Assembly: GCA_009829735.1 (NCBI GenBank)
Contig: CM020620.1
Location: 4,952,299 to 5,016,298 of the forward strand
Length of the DNA stretch: 64,000 bases
Source of the DNA: Pyropia yezoensis
Lineage: Eukaryota > Rhodophyta > Bangiophyceae > Bangiales > Bangiaceae
Reading direction: 5' to 3'
A program made the translations under genes and the position numbers. Of the stretch, positions 22,886 to 35,123 are shown piece by piece. The notes under the pieces are model-generated. The model was not told where the DNA came from. It saw nothing but the letters and a program-made list of their open reading frames with translations, and ran no database searches. Position 1 is the first letter of the stretch, and each line of letters starts with the position of its first letter.

Positions 22886-25800
22886 TTAAAGGTTCCAGGG
22901 CCACACAGCATAGATAGCCTTAAAGGGTTCCAGTAGTGCCACGGCCTCTTCCTCCCGCAGTGGGGGCTCGGTACCAACACGTTCACAGTACTGAACAACC
23001 TTAGCCCTGTCGAACTTATGGCGCGGTACCCATGTGTCCTCGGACTCGGCGTACCCCCACCAGCGGACCAGGCGCCATAGGTTCCCATCACTGTCCCGGT
23101 CGTGGCCCACAAAACGTTCCCAGACAAAAGGGGTGCCTGAGTCTTCGTAGTCCATAGGTACAACCGGGTCTTGTGGCCCGTGTAAACGGGACGTGCAGTC
23201 AGTGTTTCCAGCAGGCGTGGGTGCCCGGGCCACATGGTCACTGCTTACCCTGTCACGGATCCCCTCGACCAGAACCGTGAATGTGTGCCCGTCCCGGTCC
23301 ACGATACGATAGGGACCCTTGACCTTCTGGTCCAACTTCTGCCGGCTATCATCATTGGTATCCACGTAGACCCAGTCCCCGATACGTAGGGCCTCGTTGA
23401 CCGGAGTGACCCGCTTGTCGCACCCTCTCTTGTACCGTTTCTGTGCCAGGTCCAGGTTCTTACGGACCGTGAAGGCCAAGTTCCTTAGATGGGCCCGTCT
23501 CGCCTCTCGGACCTGTCGCGCGGTACCAGTGAACTCCTTAGGGTACGGGGAACCAGAAAGCTTGTCCAGGGCAAAGGTACGGACCCGGCCAGGGATCACG
23601 AAGTCAAGCGGAGCCACACCGGTACACTGTTGGGGCCTCGTGTTATAGGCAACCGTGAGCACGGAAACCAACTCGTCCCAATGGTCCTGGTGGTCCTCAA
23701 CGTACGTGCGGAGCTGGGCCACTATGGTACGATTAAACCGTTCTACTTGTCCTTGGGTCTGGGGATGGTACGTGGTGGAGGTGACATGCTTGATCCCAAG
23801 GAGCCCGCAAACGCCACGGAAGTATGTGGACGCTAACTGGGGCCAATTGTCCGTTAGTAGGGTCTCCGGGGGACCATAGGAAGCCACCCACGTATCCAGA
23901 AAAGCCGAGGCCACCACTGCCGCGTCTTGGCTGCCAAGGGGAACCACTCGGGTCAGCTTGGTAAACCGGTCCACAATAACAAGAAGGTACCGGTTCCTGC
24001 TGACGGTCCAGGGTAAGGGGCACAAGAGGTCAAGGCACACGTCCTTGAAGGGCTCCGTTGCAGGGAACAGTTTGAGCGGGTTGGTCCGCCGTCTCCCTTG
24101 GACCCTGCCCTTGGAAGACGAGGTACAGTTGGAAACAAAGGCGTGCACATCTGCCACCATAGACTCCCAGTAAAATACCCGCCTCATAGAGGTGTCCATC
24201 TTGTTCATGCCTGGGTGCGCTGCGTGTCCCGGTTCATTTTCCAAGCTCAGGACCTCTTGTTGTTGTGCCTTGGGGACCACGATCTGGACCGCTCGGTCAA
24301 GAGGAGCCAATCGTACCAGTAACCCTTCCGGCGTTTCCCCGTACCTTGAGTTCACGTTCTGGTCCATCTCTTTCCGTAGCTCCTGGCAACGCTGGTCCTG
24401 ACCTTGGGCCTTGAGGATCCTGTCCACTGTCAGAGGCGGGTACCGTGTGCCTGTCTTGAAGTTTGGCCGGGTCCAACCAGTGACAAAGTTAGCCAAGGTC
24501 AACAGCGAGGGTATCTCGTCAGGTATAGGGCCCCTGGCGTGTCCCGTGGTATCCAAGCGTGACATAAAGTCCGCTGCGTGATGATGTTGCCCGGGACGGG
24601 ACTCAACGGTATACTGGAACTCTGCCAGCCGGAGGCGCCAGCGGGCCAAACGTTCATGGGCCCCGTCAATATATAACATCCACTTCAGTGCCGTATGGTC
24701 CGTTCGTACCACAAAGCGTGTCCCTTCAAGGTACGGTCGTAACAGAAACTGAGCCCAAAAAACGGCAAGACACTCACGTTCCGTGGTACTGTAGTTACAC
24801 TCAGCCGGAGTCAGCACACGGCTCCAGTACCCCACGGGCTTGTAGGCCCCGTCCCCTTGGTCCTGTAGCAAAACGCACCCAATCTGGGTAGCGCTAGCAT
24901 CCGTATCCACGATGTACTGACCCGTGCGTTTCGGAAGAGCCAGAATGGGAGTATGGGTCAGACGGTACTTGAGCTCCTCAAAAGCGTCCGTCTGGGCCGG
25001 GGTAAGCGGTGGTAACGGGTCTGGGACCTTGGTACTGGTCATGGCCAACAGGGGTCGGGCTACCTTGGCGTAGTCCTTGACAAAGCGCCGGTACACCTTG
25101 CACATCCCTACGAGACTGCGAAGGTCCTTCTTGGTCCTTGGGGTCTTAGCTTCCCGGAGCCCGACCAGGTTCTTCTCGTTCACACGGAGTTGACCCTTAC
25201 CAACAATGTGCCCGAGGTACTCAACCTCATCCTGGAACAAAAAGCACTTGGTAGCCTTGAGGGAAACACCGGCCCTAGCGAGTAGCTCAAAGATCTCTTT
25301 CAGATGGGCCAGGTGTTCCTTAGGGTCCTTGAAGAACCCGATAATGTCATTCAGGTACACAAGGCACGTCTTCCACTTAACCCCGGACAGGATCATATCA
25401 ATGGCCCTCTGGAACGTAGCCGGGGCGTTGTTAAGACCAAATGGGAGCCGGATGTATCTGAAGGTTCCTTCGTGACAAGTAAACGCAGTCTTGTCTTGGT
25501 CCTCAGGAGCCACAGGGATCTGCCAGTAACCACCGTTGGCGTCCAGCATGAAAAACACGGTAGCCTCTCCCAGGAAGTCGATACAATCGTCCATGCGCAG
25601 TAACGGGTAGGTATCCTTATCCGTGACCTCGTTCAAGCGCCGGTAATCCACACAGAACCTAGGGGTACCATCGGTCTTCGGGACCAACACAACCGGGAAG
25701 GACCACTCAGCCTGGGACGGTTCAATAACCCCGAGCCGGGTCTGCTTTTCCACTTGATCCATGATAAGGTCCCGATGATGGAGCCCGGTACGGTACGGTT

Positions 25801-27157
25801 GGGACCGAATGGGTTTGGCCTTTTCCCCGAGGGTAATCCGGTGAGGGGTCACATCAATGCGTCCCAGTTGCCCGTCCCATAGGTCCTTCTAACGGTCCAA
25901 AAGTTCGCGTACAGCCTGGGGTAGCTCAGGCGGGATTAATTCATACGCGACCTTGGGCATCTGGACCGGGGTTCCTTCAGGCTTCTTGTCCGTCGTGTCC
26001 GGCTCAGGAACCGTGGTTCCGGCGGGTCCCTTGGGAGTCGCGTCCCCCGGTGCCGACGCTTGGCTCAACGGGTTCCCTTGCTCTGGCCCCAGGGTGACAA
26101 GTGGTGCGGCCCCCTCACTAGGGGCCGACAAGTAATCCGGAGGGACCTCGAGCACAAGACCATCGTACGGTATGGCCACGCCAACGGCAAAGTTCTTGGG
26201 CAGGTTGACAGCCCGGTCCGAGATGTTCATAACATGGATCCGAAAGTCCCGTCGGGTCCGTATCGTAGCCAGTGCGTTGTGTAAACGGAGCCCCTTCTTA
26301 GCCATCTTATGGGGCCTCTCGTACAATAAACCTTTCCCATTGGTACCGCACTTGACAAACACAGCTTGTAGGGACCGGGGAGCCAAAGTCACGCCCTTGG
26401 AAAGTTACAGAGCTGAGGGATCTTGACATACAGGGTTGCCCTTGACAGGAAAAGCGCTCTGGGCCTTGCCTTCCCAGGTCCGCTTGGCGTTGGACAGGAA
26501 CTCAAGGTTCCAAAGGACCGACTCGGTCCCAGGGTAGATGGCCTTGACATGTTCCTTTTGGAAGTCCATCCCAATGATCAATGGGACAGAAAGGGCCCTG
26601 ACGACAAGGAACTCAAACTCCATCGGCTTCCCGTTGACAATGAACGATAGTTCCAGGACTCCCCGGGCCTTGAGCAGTTGCCCGGAAGCGTCACAAACAT
26701 GGGTAGACTTAGGAGCCCTAGAATCCAATCGTTGCCATCCACAGGGTAAGATGTCCTCGCGTACAACACTGGGTCCCGCACCTGTGTCCAAAATGGCCGT
26801 CGTTTCCTCAGGGTCCTCTTGGTCCAAACGTACAAATGCATTCAAAGCGAAGTTCCTCTTACGCAGGACAAGCAAGGTGCCCTTGAACCCACATGGCTTC
26901 TTCATTCCCAATCGACGTCGGAGCCCAGACTTGGACCGCCGTGCCAGAGAGGGTAAACAGGAACAAGGGGTGGGCAAAACAATAGGAGACGCAGAACGAA
27001 CAGGTACAATGGGGCCCTTCAAGATCTTCGAGAACCCCAGCTTGGTTGCAAACGAGCAGGTACTGTCCCGACGATGGGGAGGGGACCTCTTGGATCCACC
27101 CCCCGTTACTCTTTTCCCGAGGGTCCCGGCTCCTGGGAACCGACGGTCACATGGCAC
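22886..27157 (-). pseudogene. pol: Element B pol region: protease, reverse transcriptase, RNase H, integrase, chromodomain
   Basis: Reading leftward on the - strand: protease with a DTGA core near 26800; a spacer; reverse transcriptase from about 25850 to 25200; RNase H near 24950-24550; integrase zinc site and DDE core from about 24240 to 23700; and a chromodomain near 23170-22960 (GNLWRLVRWWGY...EDTWVP). The 5' edge overlaps the end of gag by about 50 bases in another frame, which fits the programmed gag-to-pol frameshift known in Ty3-like elements. The region is broken in about two places, so it is listed as a fossil. Confidence 0.92.
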
Positions 27158-28812
27158 ACTTGGTCCGCCTCGTCATCTGACAAGTTGATGCCTTCACACA
27201 GAGCCTGGACCATGGCAACACGTATCTGGCGATGGAACTGACGGTCCGCGTTGGGCTTGACCTCGGTACTCTGGCTCCGGCCCCGAGTAGCCGCAAGGAA
27301 CGAGTCCCGGGCCTGGATAACCGCTTTCCGTTGGGCCTCGGATAACATGGAACATTGATGGGCCATGTGGCCCGGTTCCCAGCAAAGGTAACAACGGTAC
27401 GGGCGCCGGCTATCCATGGTACGTACCCCCACTATCTGGGGCGCGGATCCCTTGAACCCAAACACTTGGCCCGACCCGTTCTTCTCAGTTTCCTTGTCAA
27501 GGGGGCCCTTAAGGATCGTCGAGGGGCCCATAGGATTGACTGCCATTGACGGTGACGGGTCTGGGGAGGGCTTAGCCCGAAAATCAGTAGGCCTGCGGGC
27601 GGAAACAGAGGGACCAGCCTTGCACGAAGAGGACCCTTGGGCCATCTTAATAACGTCCGTGGCTGCCTTGTACTTGCCCGCAGTAAAAGTAACCAACTGC
27701 TGGTACGTATGGTCGGGAACATTGTAGACAAACGCGTCAGTGCGCAGGTACTCAGGGAGCCCTTGGATCAGCTGCTGTTTCATGGTGCCCTCTGTATGGA
27801 TATTCCCACAAAGTTCCGTTAGGCCCCGGAGACGGACCGCGAAGGCCTCGATGCCCACGTCTGGTTCCTTAGCGGCCCGACTGAACTTGTCCTGAGCCAG
27901 GGCAAGTGCATGGGGCTCTTCGTACGTCTCTAGGAACCAGTTAACGGCCTCTGGGTAGCTTGTGATCGGGGAGCCACCAGACGCGCTGGTGGAATCCGGA
28001 AGGGCCCGTGTGTACCGTAGTTCCGCGTCACCGGAGAGGAAATGCGGGATCGCATAAAGGGCCATGCCCTCGGAGACCGCGTTGTCGTTACAAGCCTTTA
28101 CCAGTCTGCGGAGCCACGTGAACACTTTCAGGGCCTCCTTACCAGAAAAACTTGGGTACCCAGCAAAAGAGTGTTTCATGTTACGCGCGACCCGTCCCAT
28201 CTTACGAGCCTCACGTGTCCCATAGGTGGCGTTCTTGTTCCTCAGCCGGTACGTACGGTAATCTAAGACCCGAGCAAAGCGATCATCTGAGCACTTGATA
28301 ACCTGGGGCTCGGTCTGTGGGTACTCAGGGGTCTCAAGGTCCTCCTCATCCAGGACAGAAGAAAACGTGGTACCCGAGGAAGAGGACGTACAGGAACCAC
28401 TGGAATGGTGACGACGCCGACGACGGCGGGAACGGGAACGATTGGAACGACTTGTATCATGGGACCCACCCTGGCCAGCAGGACTCTGGCTCAGGGCCTG
28501 GGATACAGTAGCCAAAATCTCATCTCGAAACGTTTCCAGAGTAGTAACAATGTCTTGGGACCCAGCAACAGGAGCCAAAGGTGGAACTCGGGTCGCTGTC
28601 TCAGAACCCGTGTCCCGACGTAAATCCCGACCCATAGTAGCCCGAATCCCACCCGGGGGCTCTGTCCCCCGACGCGGAATCCCTGTCTGCCCGCCTCCGC
28701 CACGGCCCAACGGACACGTGGGACCGCCAGGGCCGCGACCAGCGGGAGTAACCATAAAAACGTCCGACGGCGCACCACGGCCCCGACCTCCCGAGGGAAC
28801 AGGGTCCGTCAT
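27106..28812 (-). CDS. gag: Element B gag (capsid/nucleocapsid)
   Basis: This is an open frame of about 568 codons from the ATG at 28812 (MTDPVPSGG). It has a low-complexity Gly/Arg/Ser-rich N-terminus with an Arg/His cluster around residue 140, a capsid-like middle collinear with element A gag (shared VKACNDN), and a clear CCHC zinc knuckle (CYLCWEPGHMAHQC) near residue 475. An upstream in-frame start is possible, but this ATG is the first followed by the conserved composition. Confidence 0.9.
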   Translation of the reverse strand: MTDPVPSGGRGRGAPSDVFMVTPAGRGPGGPTCPLGRGGGGQTGIPRRGTEPPGGIRATMGRDLRRDTGSETATRVPPLAPVAGSQDIVTTLETFRDEILATVSQALSQSPAGQGGSHDTSRSNRSRSRRRRRRHHSSGSCTSSSSGTTFSSVLDEEDLETPEYPQTEPQVIKCSDDRFARVLDYRTYRLRNKNATYGTREARKMGRVARNMKHSFAGYPSFSGKEALKVFTWLRRLVKACNDNAVSEGMALYAIPHFLSGDAELRYTRALPDSTSASGGSPITSYPEAVNWFLETYEEPHALALAQDKFSRAAKEPDVGIEAFAVRLRGLTELCGNIHTEGTMKQQLIQGLPEYLRTDAFVYNVPDHTYQQLVTFTAGKYKAATDVIKMAQGSSSCKAGPSVSARRPTDFRAKPSPDPSPSMAVNPMGPSTILKGPLDKETEKNGSGQVFGFKGSAPQIVGVRTMDSRRPYRCYLCWEPGHMAHQCSMLSEAQRKAVIQARDSFLAATRGRSQSTEVKPNADRQFHRQIRVAMVQALCEGINLSDDEADQVCHVTVGSQEPGPSGKE

Positions 28813-28932
28813 GTTGGCCGTACGGTACTCGACCTGAACCAAACGATCTCGTTACCAGAAACAGGAACCAAGGAACCAAACGCCACAGAGAAAAGAAAGG
28901 GCTGTCCCGATACGGGAGAGAAGTATAGCCCC

Positions 28933-28949
28933 CCCCTGCTGCTCCACCA
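28933..28949 (-). promoter_or_regulatory. Primer-binding site of element B
   Basis: On the - strand TGGTGGAGCAGCAGGGG begins 4 bases after the 5' LTR. It is identical to the site of element A. Confidence 0.8.
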
Positions 28950-28953
28950 TAAA

Positions 28954-29599
28954 TGTAGCGTAATGGAACCCAGGTTCCCGGAACCACAAACCACATACAC
29001 ACACATAGAGACCACAGTCCGGAGTCCAGGAAGGAACAGGTAAGAGCTCTTGCTGATCCACTCGCCCGCCACGGTACGAGGCAAAGGCAAACAGGACAGA
29101 AGTCCGAGGGACAAGGAACCCAAAGCACTGTTGATTTTACAAGATGGCCCCGGGGAGAACCCCGGAGCACCCCTCAAGAACCTCCCCCCCTGGCCCCTCC
29201 AGGGGCCCAGAACGAGGCCCCCAGAGGGCGCCCCCAGCGGGCCAAGTGCCAGCAAGGCACCGGCCGCTCACCGGGCCAACACACGAAAAGCAAGCGAAAT
29301 CCCCCCACACACAAATGTCAATCCCCAAAAAAAACCCAGTGGGAAAAAGGGGAAAGACACGAAATCACGCAAGGAAAACAAATGCGAAAAATCAAACAAA
29401 TAACCCGAAGGTCAGTATGCCCCAACCCGGCAAGTCCTCCGCTCCGGAGGGACCAATCAGGGCACCAGGCGTGTCGCCACTGCCCCGGGCCACCGACACA
29501 GGGATCCTAAGCCAGCGCGTGGTTCCACGTAACGCTGCCAGCCGAGTCCCAAGTCAGCCTCCCGGGGTCCCAACGGTACCTGAGGGCCACAACGCCACA
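28954..29599 (-). repeat. 5' LTR of element B (646 bp)
   Basis: Same length as 19468-20113 and about 99% identical; followed on the right by the CCACC duplication. Confidence 0.97.
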
Positions 29600-29604
29600 C
29601 CACC
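29600..29604. repeat. Target-site duplication of element B, right copy (CCACC)
   Basis: Exact copy of 19463-19467. Confidence 0.9.
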
Positions 29605-30056
29605 CACGCACGCGAGCAGGAATCTCAGCCGCAGTCATCGAGCATGTTACGCGGTGGGCGTCTGCCCCGCGTCAGAGTCGCCACTTCCGGCCCCAGACCG
29701 ACTGCAGTGGAACCACTGACCGCGGCGCTACTGGCGCCGTCAGTCGAGTGACCTGCAAGACGCACACTGGCGCAGTAGTCGAGTGCTTTTGAGAGAGACA
29801 CACTGGTCCACCAGAAGAGTGACCTGGGAGACACACGCTGGCCGCCACCGCACCAGACAACGCTTGCGGTGGTGGCGCGAATGGAAACTGTGAATGCTTG
29901 CTGGGCGCCAGCCTGGGTCCAGGCAACAGGGGACCCATTGGCCATGCGACACCGCATGCGGCGCGGGATCGGTGGCGGGTGGTCGGCTTACCGCATCTCC
30001 CCCCCACGCCTCCAGCTCCAACTGATCATCCCCGCCGCCTCCTCCACCGCCACCGC

Positions 30057-30089
<33 letters not shown>

Positions 30090-30417
30090 CGCCTAAGCGA
30101 CGATATTTACCTTTACTGCAGCCGCCTTCACCGCCACCATCACCAGGTCCAGGTCCCCCACAACACAGTTCTGGCGACAGGGTGTGTAACGGAGTGAACG
30201 ACAGGAATAAGCTTTTGCACTCTCCTCCGCAACGGCCGCTGCTGTCAGGTCCACTCCCCGACTGCCCCCACGGCCACGAAGGCGTGGAACGTGGCAGGAA
30301 AGGATCGCTCCGTCGCACCCCGCCTCTCTCCTCGCCACAACGCCCACTTTGCCGCCAGAGCTGTTGCTGCCGCCGCTCTCGCGGCGGTACATCACGGTAT
30401 GCGCGGCCAGTGGCTCG
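29605..30417. repeat. Flanking DNA with degenerate tandem repeats and (CCGCCA)n
   Basis: Around 29740-29850 a unit of roughly 36-40 bases (GAGTG...AGAC.CACACTGG) occurs about three times in diverged form. 30030-30095 is a CCGCCA microsatellite that makes poly-Gly frames on the other strand. No gene recognised. Confidence 0.6.
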
Positions 30418-30987
30418 TGTGGTATAACACTCGATCCTATCAGACACGTGTCAGTATCCCTCGGGGGAAAGGGACAGGTAACACAGAAAGGGGAACTACG
30501 AGAGTGGTATGCCTGTTGCCTCACGTGCCTGCTCGCAGAGCAAACAGATACGCACGGTAGTGCACACGGGGAAGAGGAAAGCAAACGCGCAGTTGTCTTT
30601 TTCCGGAGGGCGCGGGCCAAGGGCGCCTCGCTGTCCCTCTTCACGTGCATCTGGGGGAGCCTCGGCACGTTGGCCAGGTAGCCCCCCCATACCCCCGAGT
30701 GGCCCCGACCCAAGTCTAACCTCGTCAGGTCGGGGGCCACTATCACTATTAATTCTACTCCCACTCACTAATCTCACTCTTAAAATCTCTCAAATCAAGT
30801 CCCTCACAAATATGAAAAACCCATCAGAGATCCCTCTCCCACATGTGGATAGCGTAGTCCACCGCATCCCAGTGCCGGGCACGGGCCACGGCCGCCAACC
30901 ATCACCACACGGCGGACGTGTTCTGGCACCTGGTGCCCTCTGGTCGTCATCCCGGGTCGGCGCCAAGCTGGGGCCAGGGATGCTGCA
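30418..30987 (-). repeat. Solo LTR of family A (570 bp)
   Basis: Full-length match to the element A LTR, reverse orientation, starting TGCAGCATCC at 30987 and ending TACCACA at 30418 on the - strand. It is flanked by GCTCG (30413-30417) and GCTTG (30988-30992), a target duplication with one change. No internal sequence is attached, so it is a recombination product, older than element A. Confidence 0.92.
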
Positions 30988-31666
30988 GCTTGCCGCTGCC
31001 GTGGCCGTGCAGTCCGGGCTGCCGCCGCGGCTGCGGGGGTGGAGTGCTGGCAGACACCCAGGTGTGCCCCTCCCGATTGCGGGCTCCTGACCACAGCCAC
31101 CACGGTCACCACCGGTGCCACCACATATAATGCACAAGCCAGCGGTACTGTGGGTGGCGCTGCAGCCACGCCGCCCTCAGGCCAGCAGCCGCACCTGTCG
31201 ACTCGCCCAGCGGCGACAGCCACCGCTTACTGCGGGAGCAACCGCACCAAGGCCCCCGCAGGCTCCACCTGAGGCCTTTATACTGAGGGCGGTGGACACC
31301 ATAGCAGCAGCGGCAGCGGCGGCGGTGACGGCAGATGCGGCTGCCACCACAGAAGCGGTTCATGGTTTGGGCGACGAGCCTTGAGCGCGAGGGCCGCTAG
31401 GCCATCCGCCGCGGGTACCGCAGCCACCATTCCCCCCCTCGCCGCCCCTGCCGGGGCGACTGACAGAGCACCCACAGCCGGCTGCCACATCCGTGGCGAC
31501 TGCTTTCTTCACCTGGCCGGCCGCCACTCAACGAGTCTCACCGCCGTCCTTGACGCCCTGCAAGCCCCATCTGCCGACGACCTTGACATGCACGCATCAT
31601 CCGCTTGTATATTTATGCTGCGCCGGCAGTCGGCATGCATGATTGTGCGGAAACGTACGCTCTATG
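30988..31666. other. No gene recognised
   Basis: Ala/Thr-rich frames arise from GC-rich composition only. Nothing else is visible. Confidence 0.45.
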
Positions 31667-31747
31667 GCGCCGAAACTACTTTGCATCTACTTCGTGCCGA
31701 CGGTACTCTTCGTGCCGACCATGTTCGTAATGCCGACGGTCGACAGT
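31667..31747. repeat. 18-bp-period GTGCCGA units (second array)
   Basis: GTGCCGA at 31694 and 31712 and ATGCCGA at 31730 are exactly 18 bases apart; a GCGCCGA lies 27 bases before the first. Core and period match the array at 14196-14311. It sits about 370 bases past the end of the KDZ-like transposase remnant. Confidence 0.7.
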
Positions 31748-32113
31748 CGGACGGGCGTCCGTCCAGGCGCCCTCGCACGCACTGGTTCATTCCACTGTGG
31801 TGCAGTTCCTGCACCTGCTTCATAGATTGACACACTCAGCGCCAGCAGTCGGCCCCGCCGCCGTCGACGAAGCACTGGTAACGGCAGGTCCACAGCCGGC
31901 GTGAGAGGGGGGCATCCGAACAAGCGTGGAATATACGTGGCGGGCCAAGGAGAGCCTCTATTGGATTAGAAAGAGACAGCAAGAGACGCTGTCAAAGAAA
32001 CAAACCAAAAGCAAGCAGACGAGCTCACCTGACATTACAACTTTTTCTCCAAACCAGGAACTGGACCGGGAAGAACGTCATCCAGCACCCACATACTCTC
32101 ACTTCGCAGCGGT

Positions 32114-33489
32114 TCACAGTGGCCTTGTGGGAGTACGACTCCTCAGGTTGATGCTGAATCTCTGCAGGAATGATGACGTCGCCCTCCGTGCGGGCGACCA
32201 ACCCTCCACCTTGGCCGGCCGCTTCTGAGACACACGGATGTTGCTGTGCACCGCCATGTAGCGGGATCGAACAATGAAGCGGTGTTTTGACATGCTCATG
32301 AGTAATGTTATCGACTTCTTATTGATTGAGTGTTGGCGCTCCGCGCTGGAGGTGTCATGCCCTCGAGAGATCTTCGGATATGGGTCCGCCTCGAAGACTG
32401 GAGAGCAGACGTGCCCGCACTGGTGAAAACGGTCGCTGAAGAACACCACCCCCTTCTCGCACACCAACCAGGGGACCCGACGCAGCGCACTCCTCTGCGT
32501 CTGGCACGCCGTGTCACAGTACACGACGCGTGGCATGCGCACAAATCGCTGCGTCAGTGCAGCTACCACGTGCGCTAGGCTCTCGGTTTCTCGCAGCTCG
32601 CACCAAATAATATACCCGCAACCGCAATCAAAGGTCAGTACCCCAGGCCCCCGGATGCGCTCTTTCGGGTCCGAAGGGGGCATGTATCTGCGTCCTACGC
32701 GCACTGTTGCCGCGTGAGAAACCGTCTGGCTTGGCGCCCGCAGGGGCGTGGAGTCCGATCAGGCTGTCGCCTACGGCGCCTCGCTGCAGCACGCCGCCTT
32801 ACTGCAGCTCGGCGACGGTCCCGCTCCGCCGAGTTGTCCTCAGCGTACGCGCGGGCTGCTTTGTGGCCAGGCCACGCTTGGCCGGTTCGTTCCCCTTCCG
32901 CATGCTCAACAAGGCGCTCTTGCACAGCCGCGTCCCCAACCACGTGCGTGAGAGGAGGGTGTATGCCACGGCTCGACAGCCACGCCTGGTATAGTTCAAG
33001 AGAAGCTTCCTCCTACTGGTCGCGATAAGCTTCTGCATCCCCAGAGGCTTTTGTCTCCCAAACCTCCGTAGCCGCAGCCTCTTGGCTGGCCACAAACAAG
33101 ATCAGCTCCCCCACCGCCTGTGCCAATGGCGGCGTAGCGTCCAACCGCGCTCGCACGAGCAGCAGAAACCACCACACGAAAACGACGTTCTTAGAGCATG
33201 GCGCCATGCCGATCCACTGGGGACTGGGGACGTCACTCGCTAACGCGTGCTCCAAGAGATGGACGTCCACGAGATCACAGCTCACGAAGACGTTCAAAGC
33301 CGGTTCGGCAAGAGACGCTGAAAAGAACAGGCACGCCTTGCTCGACCGATCCGCTGTGACGTCAGGATTGTTGGAGGGCGGAAAGGGGTGGGTCGGCACG
33401 CACTCGATCTTCGGCGGCCTCCGAGGGACCGGCTCCGCGCGCCCAGACGCGGAAGAACCAGACGATGTTGGCTCGTCTGATGAGGCCAT
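32114..33489 (-). pseudogene. KDZ-like (Zisupton/Dileera-type or CxC-type) transposase remnant
   Basis: The frame at 32114-32704 holds a block typical of this RNase H-fold transposase group: VVYCDTACQ (acidic Asp), then FFSDRFHQCGHVCSP (D-R-x-H...H-x-C), then DTSSAERQHSINKK (E-x-x-N/H-S) and a following helix with KHRFIVRSRYMAVHSN. Those Asp and Glu residues are the expected catalytic acids. Upstream, the frame 33013-33489 from an ATG (MASSDEPTS) has a Ser/Pro-rich start and a hydrophobic helical part (FVWWFLLLVRARLD). The stretch between is in other frames and 32704 is not an ATG, so the gene is decayed or spliced. Naming the exact superfamily needs a profile search. I am fairly sure only that it is a transposase of this broad group. 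Confidence 0.5.
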
Positions 33490-34479
33490 CGCGCGGATCA
33501 AGTGCGGAAAAAGGACGAGGTTCGAGAGGGGCGCTCGCTCTGTTAAAGCACCTATTCTGCGCAAGGCGGAAACGTGCGTAGGCCAAGGCCTTATGGCAGC
33601 TGCAGACAACAGTCAGGCTGCCCCGGGTCGTGAAGCTGCCGCCTTGCGTTGCGTCTTCGTTCGGCGGCAACGCGGACTGCGGTACGCCGCGTCCACGAAT
33701 CCTTCGGCGTGAAACCCACCACGTAGAGTACGAATTGAGCGACGGCCGAGGGCTGACAGAGCTTAGCAACTCACATCGAGATGAGCGTCATGCGGCAGAG
33801 ATATAAACTGGAGCTCACAACGGGTGGCCGACACAGACGTCGTGTCTTGGCGAAAGAAAATTAGACTACCTCAGTTCGCGGACTCACAGACACATCGTCG
33901 GCGAACGGAGCCACTGTATTTTACTGCGAGTTTTCTTGCATTTCAGCGCCTGTTTGAAATCCAGCAAATCCATGCAGATGCTTGCAACTCTGACACCGAA
34001 AAAGGGCAGCGAGAATGGTGCAATGCACGACACACCATGTCCATTTCATCCTGTAATGCATCTCAATGCAAGCTAGATTGCAGTGTGAAAGAAAAGAGTT
34101 GAATAGGCCATTGCAGTGCGTATCCGACACAGGCCGCATGACGGCCCCTTGTCTGCCGGTCCTCGTGGAATTGCTTATCCATTTTTGTTCACTTTATTGG
34201 TTACTCCAGAACTTCTCAAAGCCATTGTAGACGAATTATAGAGGCGCGCCACGTTGAGCTGCCTGATCAAGTGCAAGAACACAGTCACAGACGGACTCCG
34301 CAGACAGACACAGTCACAGCCACTTGCCGCATCGACGTCAATGCCTCGCCGCAGTGTCTGCGCCGCCCCAGACACACGCCGTCCCAGAAGCGGTGGGCAG
34401 ACAAACCGCTCAACGGATCCCGGGAGACACTTCGTCCGCCTGCTGATGCTCCCACGCGCGGCCCCCCGTTCTCGCCATC
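33490..34479. other. No gene recognised
   Basis: Upstream side of the KDZ-like remnant. A TATA-like AGATATAAACT at about 33799 is the only visible signal. The rest is unassigned. Confidence 0.4.
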
Positions 34480-35123
34480 TACCGACCCGGACCACTACGC
34501 CCCCGACCTCCCGCCCACACGCCCTCCCGTACCACCCAGGAAGCACCCACCTGCCCACGCACACTCCTAAATCACCACAGTAGCTGCGTCTGGCGCATCC
34601 ATCCACATGCACCACTCACTGCATACTCTTCGCATTCCTGCGGGGTGCGCAGAAAGATCAAGCGGAGGAGAGAGTGGGTTCCGGGGGGGGATGAAAGGGG
34701 GTGGAGGGGAGCCGGGAGGCGGGGGGCGGAAGGGGAGGGAAGAGAGGACGCAAACGCGGGAAGGATCACATTGAGAAGGTACGGCGAAAGGTGCGCAGCG
34801 AGTACAACACTTGTGAATGTGCAAGAACATGCAGGTAATGGTAAGCCAACGCAGCGCACATGCAGAGAAGTGCAAGCCAATGCAACGCATGACATGGAAC
34901 TGCGCATGTCTGGCACCCCTATCTGTATCGTCCTCCTACCGCCTCCAGCACGGCAACCGCCGCCCTCTCACACGCTCTCTCGTACAACCGCGCGAGCAGC
35001 CACCCGCGCACGCACCCACCTACATCACCAGAGCAGCTGCGTCCCGCCGATCCACCCACGTATACCCCCCATGTCATCCTCCGCACATACGTGAGGGGTG
35101 GACAAGAAGAGTAAGCGGAAAAG
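34480..35123. repeat. Diverged direct duplication with a purine-rich spacer
   Basis: 34525-34675 and 34985-35120 share order and pieces such as CAGCTGCGTC / TAGCTGCGTC, CCACCT, CGCACGCACCC and a terminal AAGCGGA, and so look like an old direct repeat. Between them 34660-34747 is G/A-rich on the + strand. Confidence 0.45.

Larger units (their letters stand above)
19468..29599 (-). mobile_element. Element B: complete-length Ty3/gypsy chromovirus with antisense gene
   Basis: It is bounded by two 646-bp LTRs and a perfect 5-bp target duplication. Gag and pol lie on the - strand, and a 582-codon antisense frame lies between pol and the 3' LTR. The two LTRs differ at about 4 of 646 positions (over 99% identical), so the insertion is recent. 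Pol is broken in about two places; gag and the antisense frame look open. Primer site and domain order match element A, but the proteins are well diverged, so A and B are separate families of one lineage. Confidence 0.97.
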
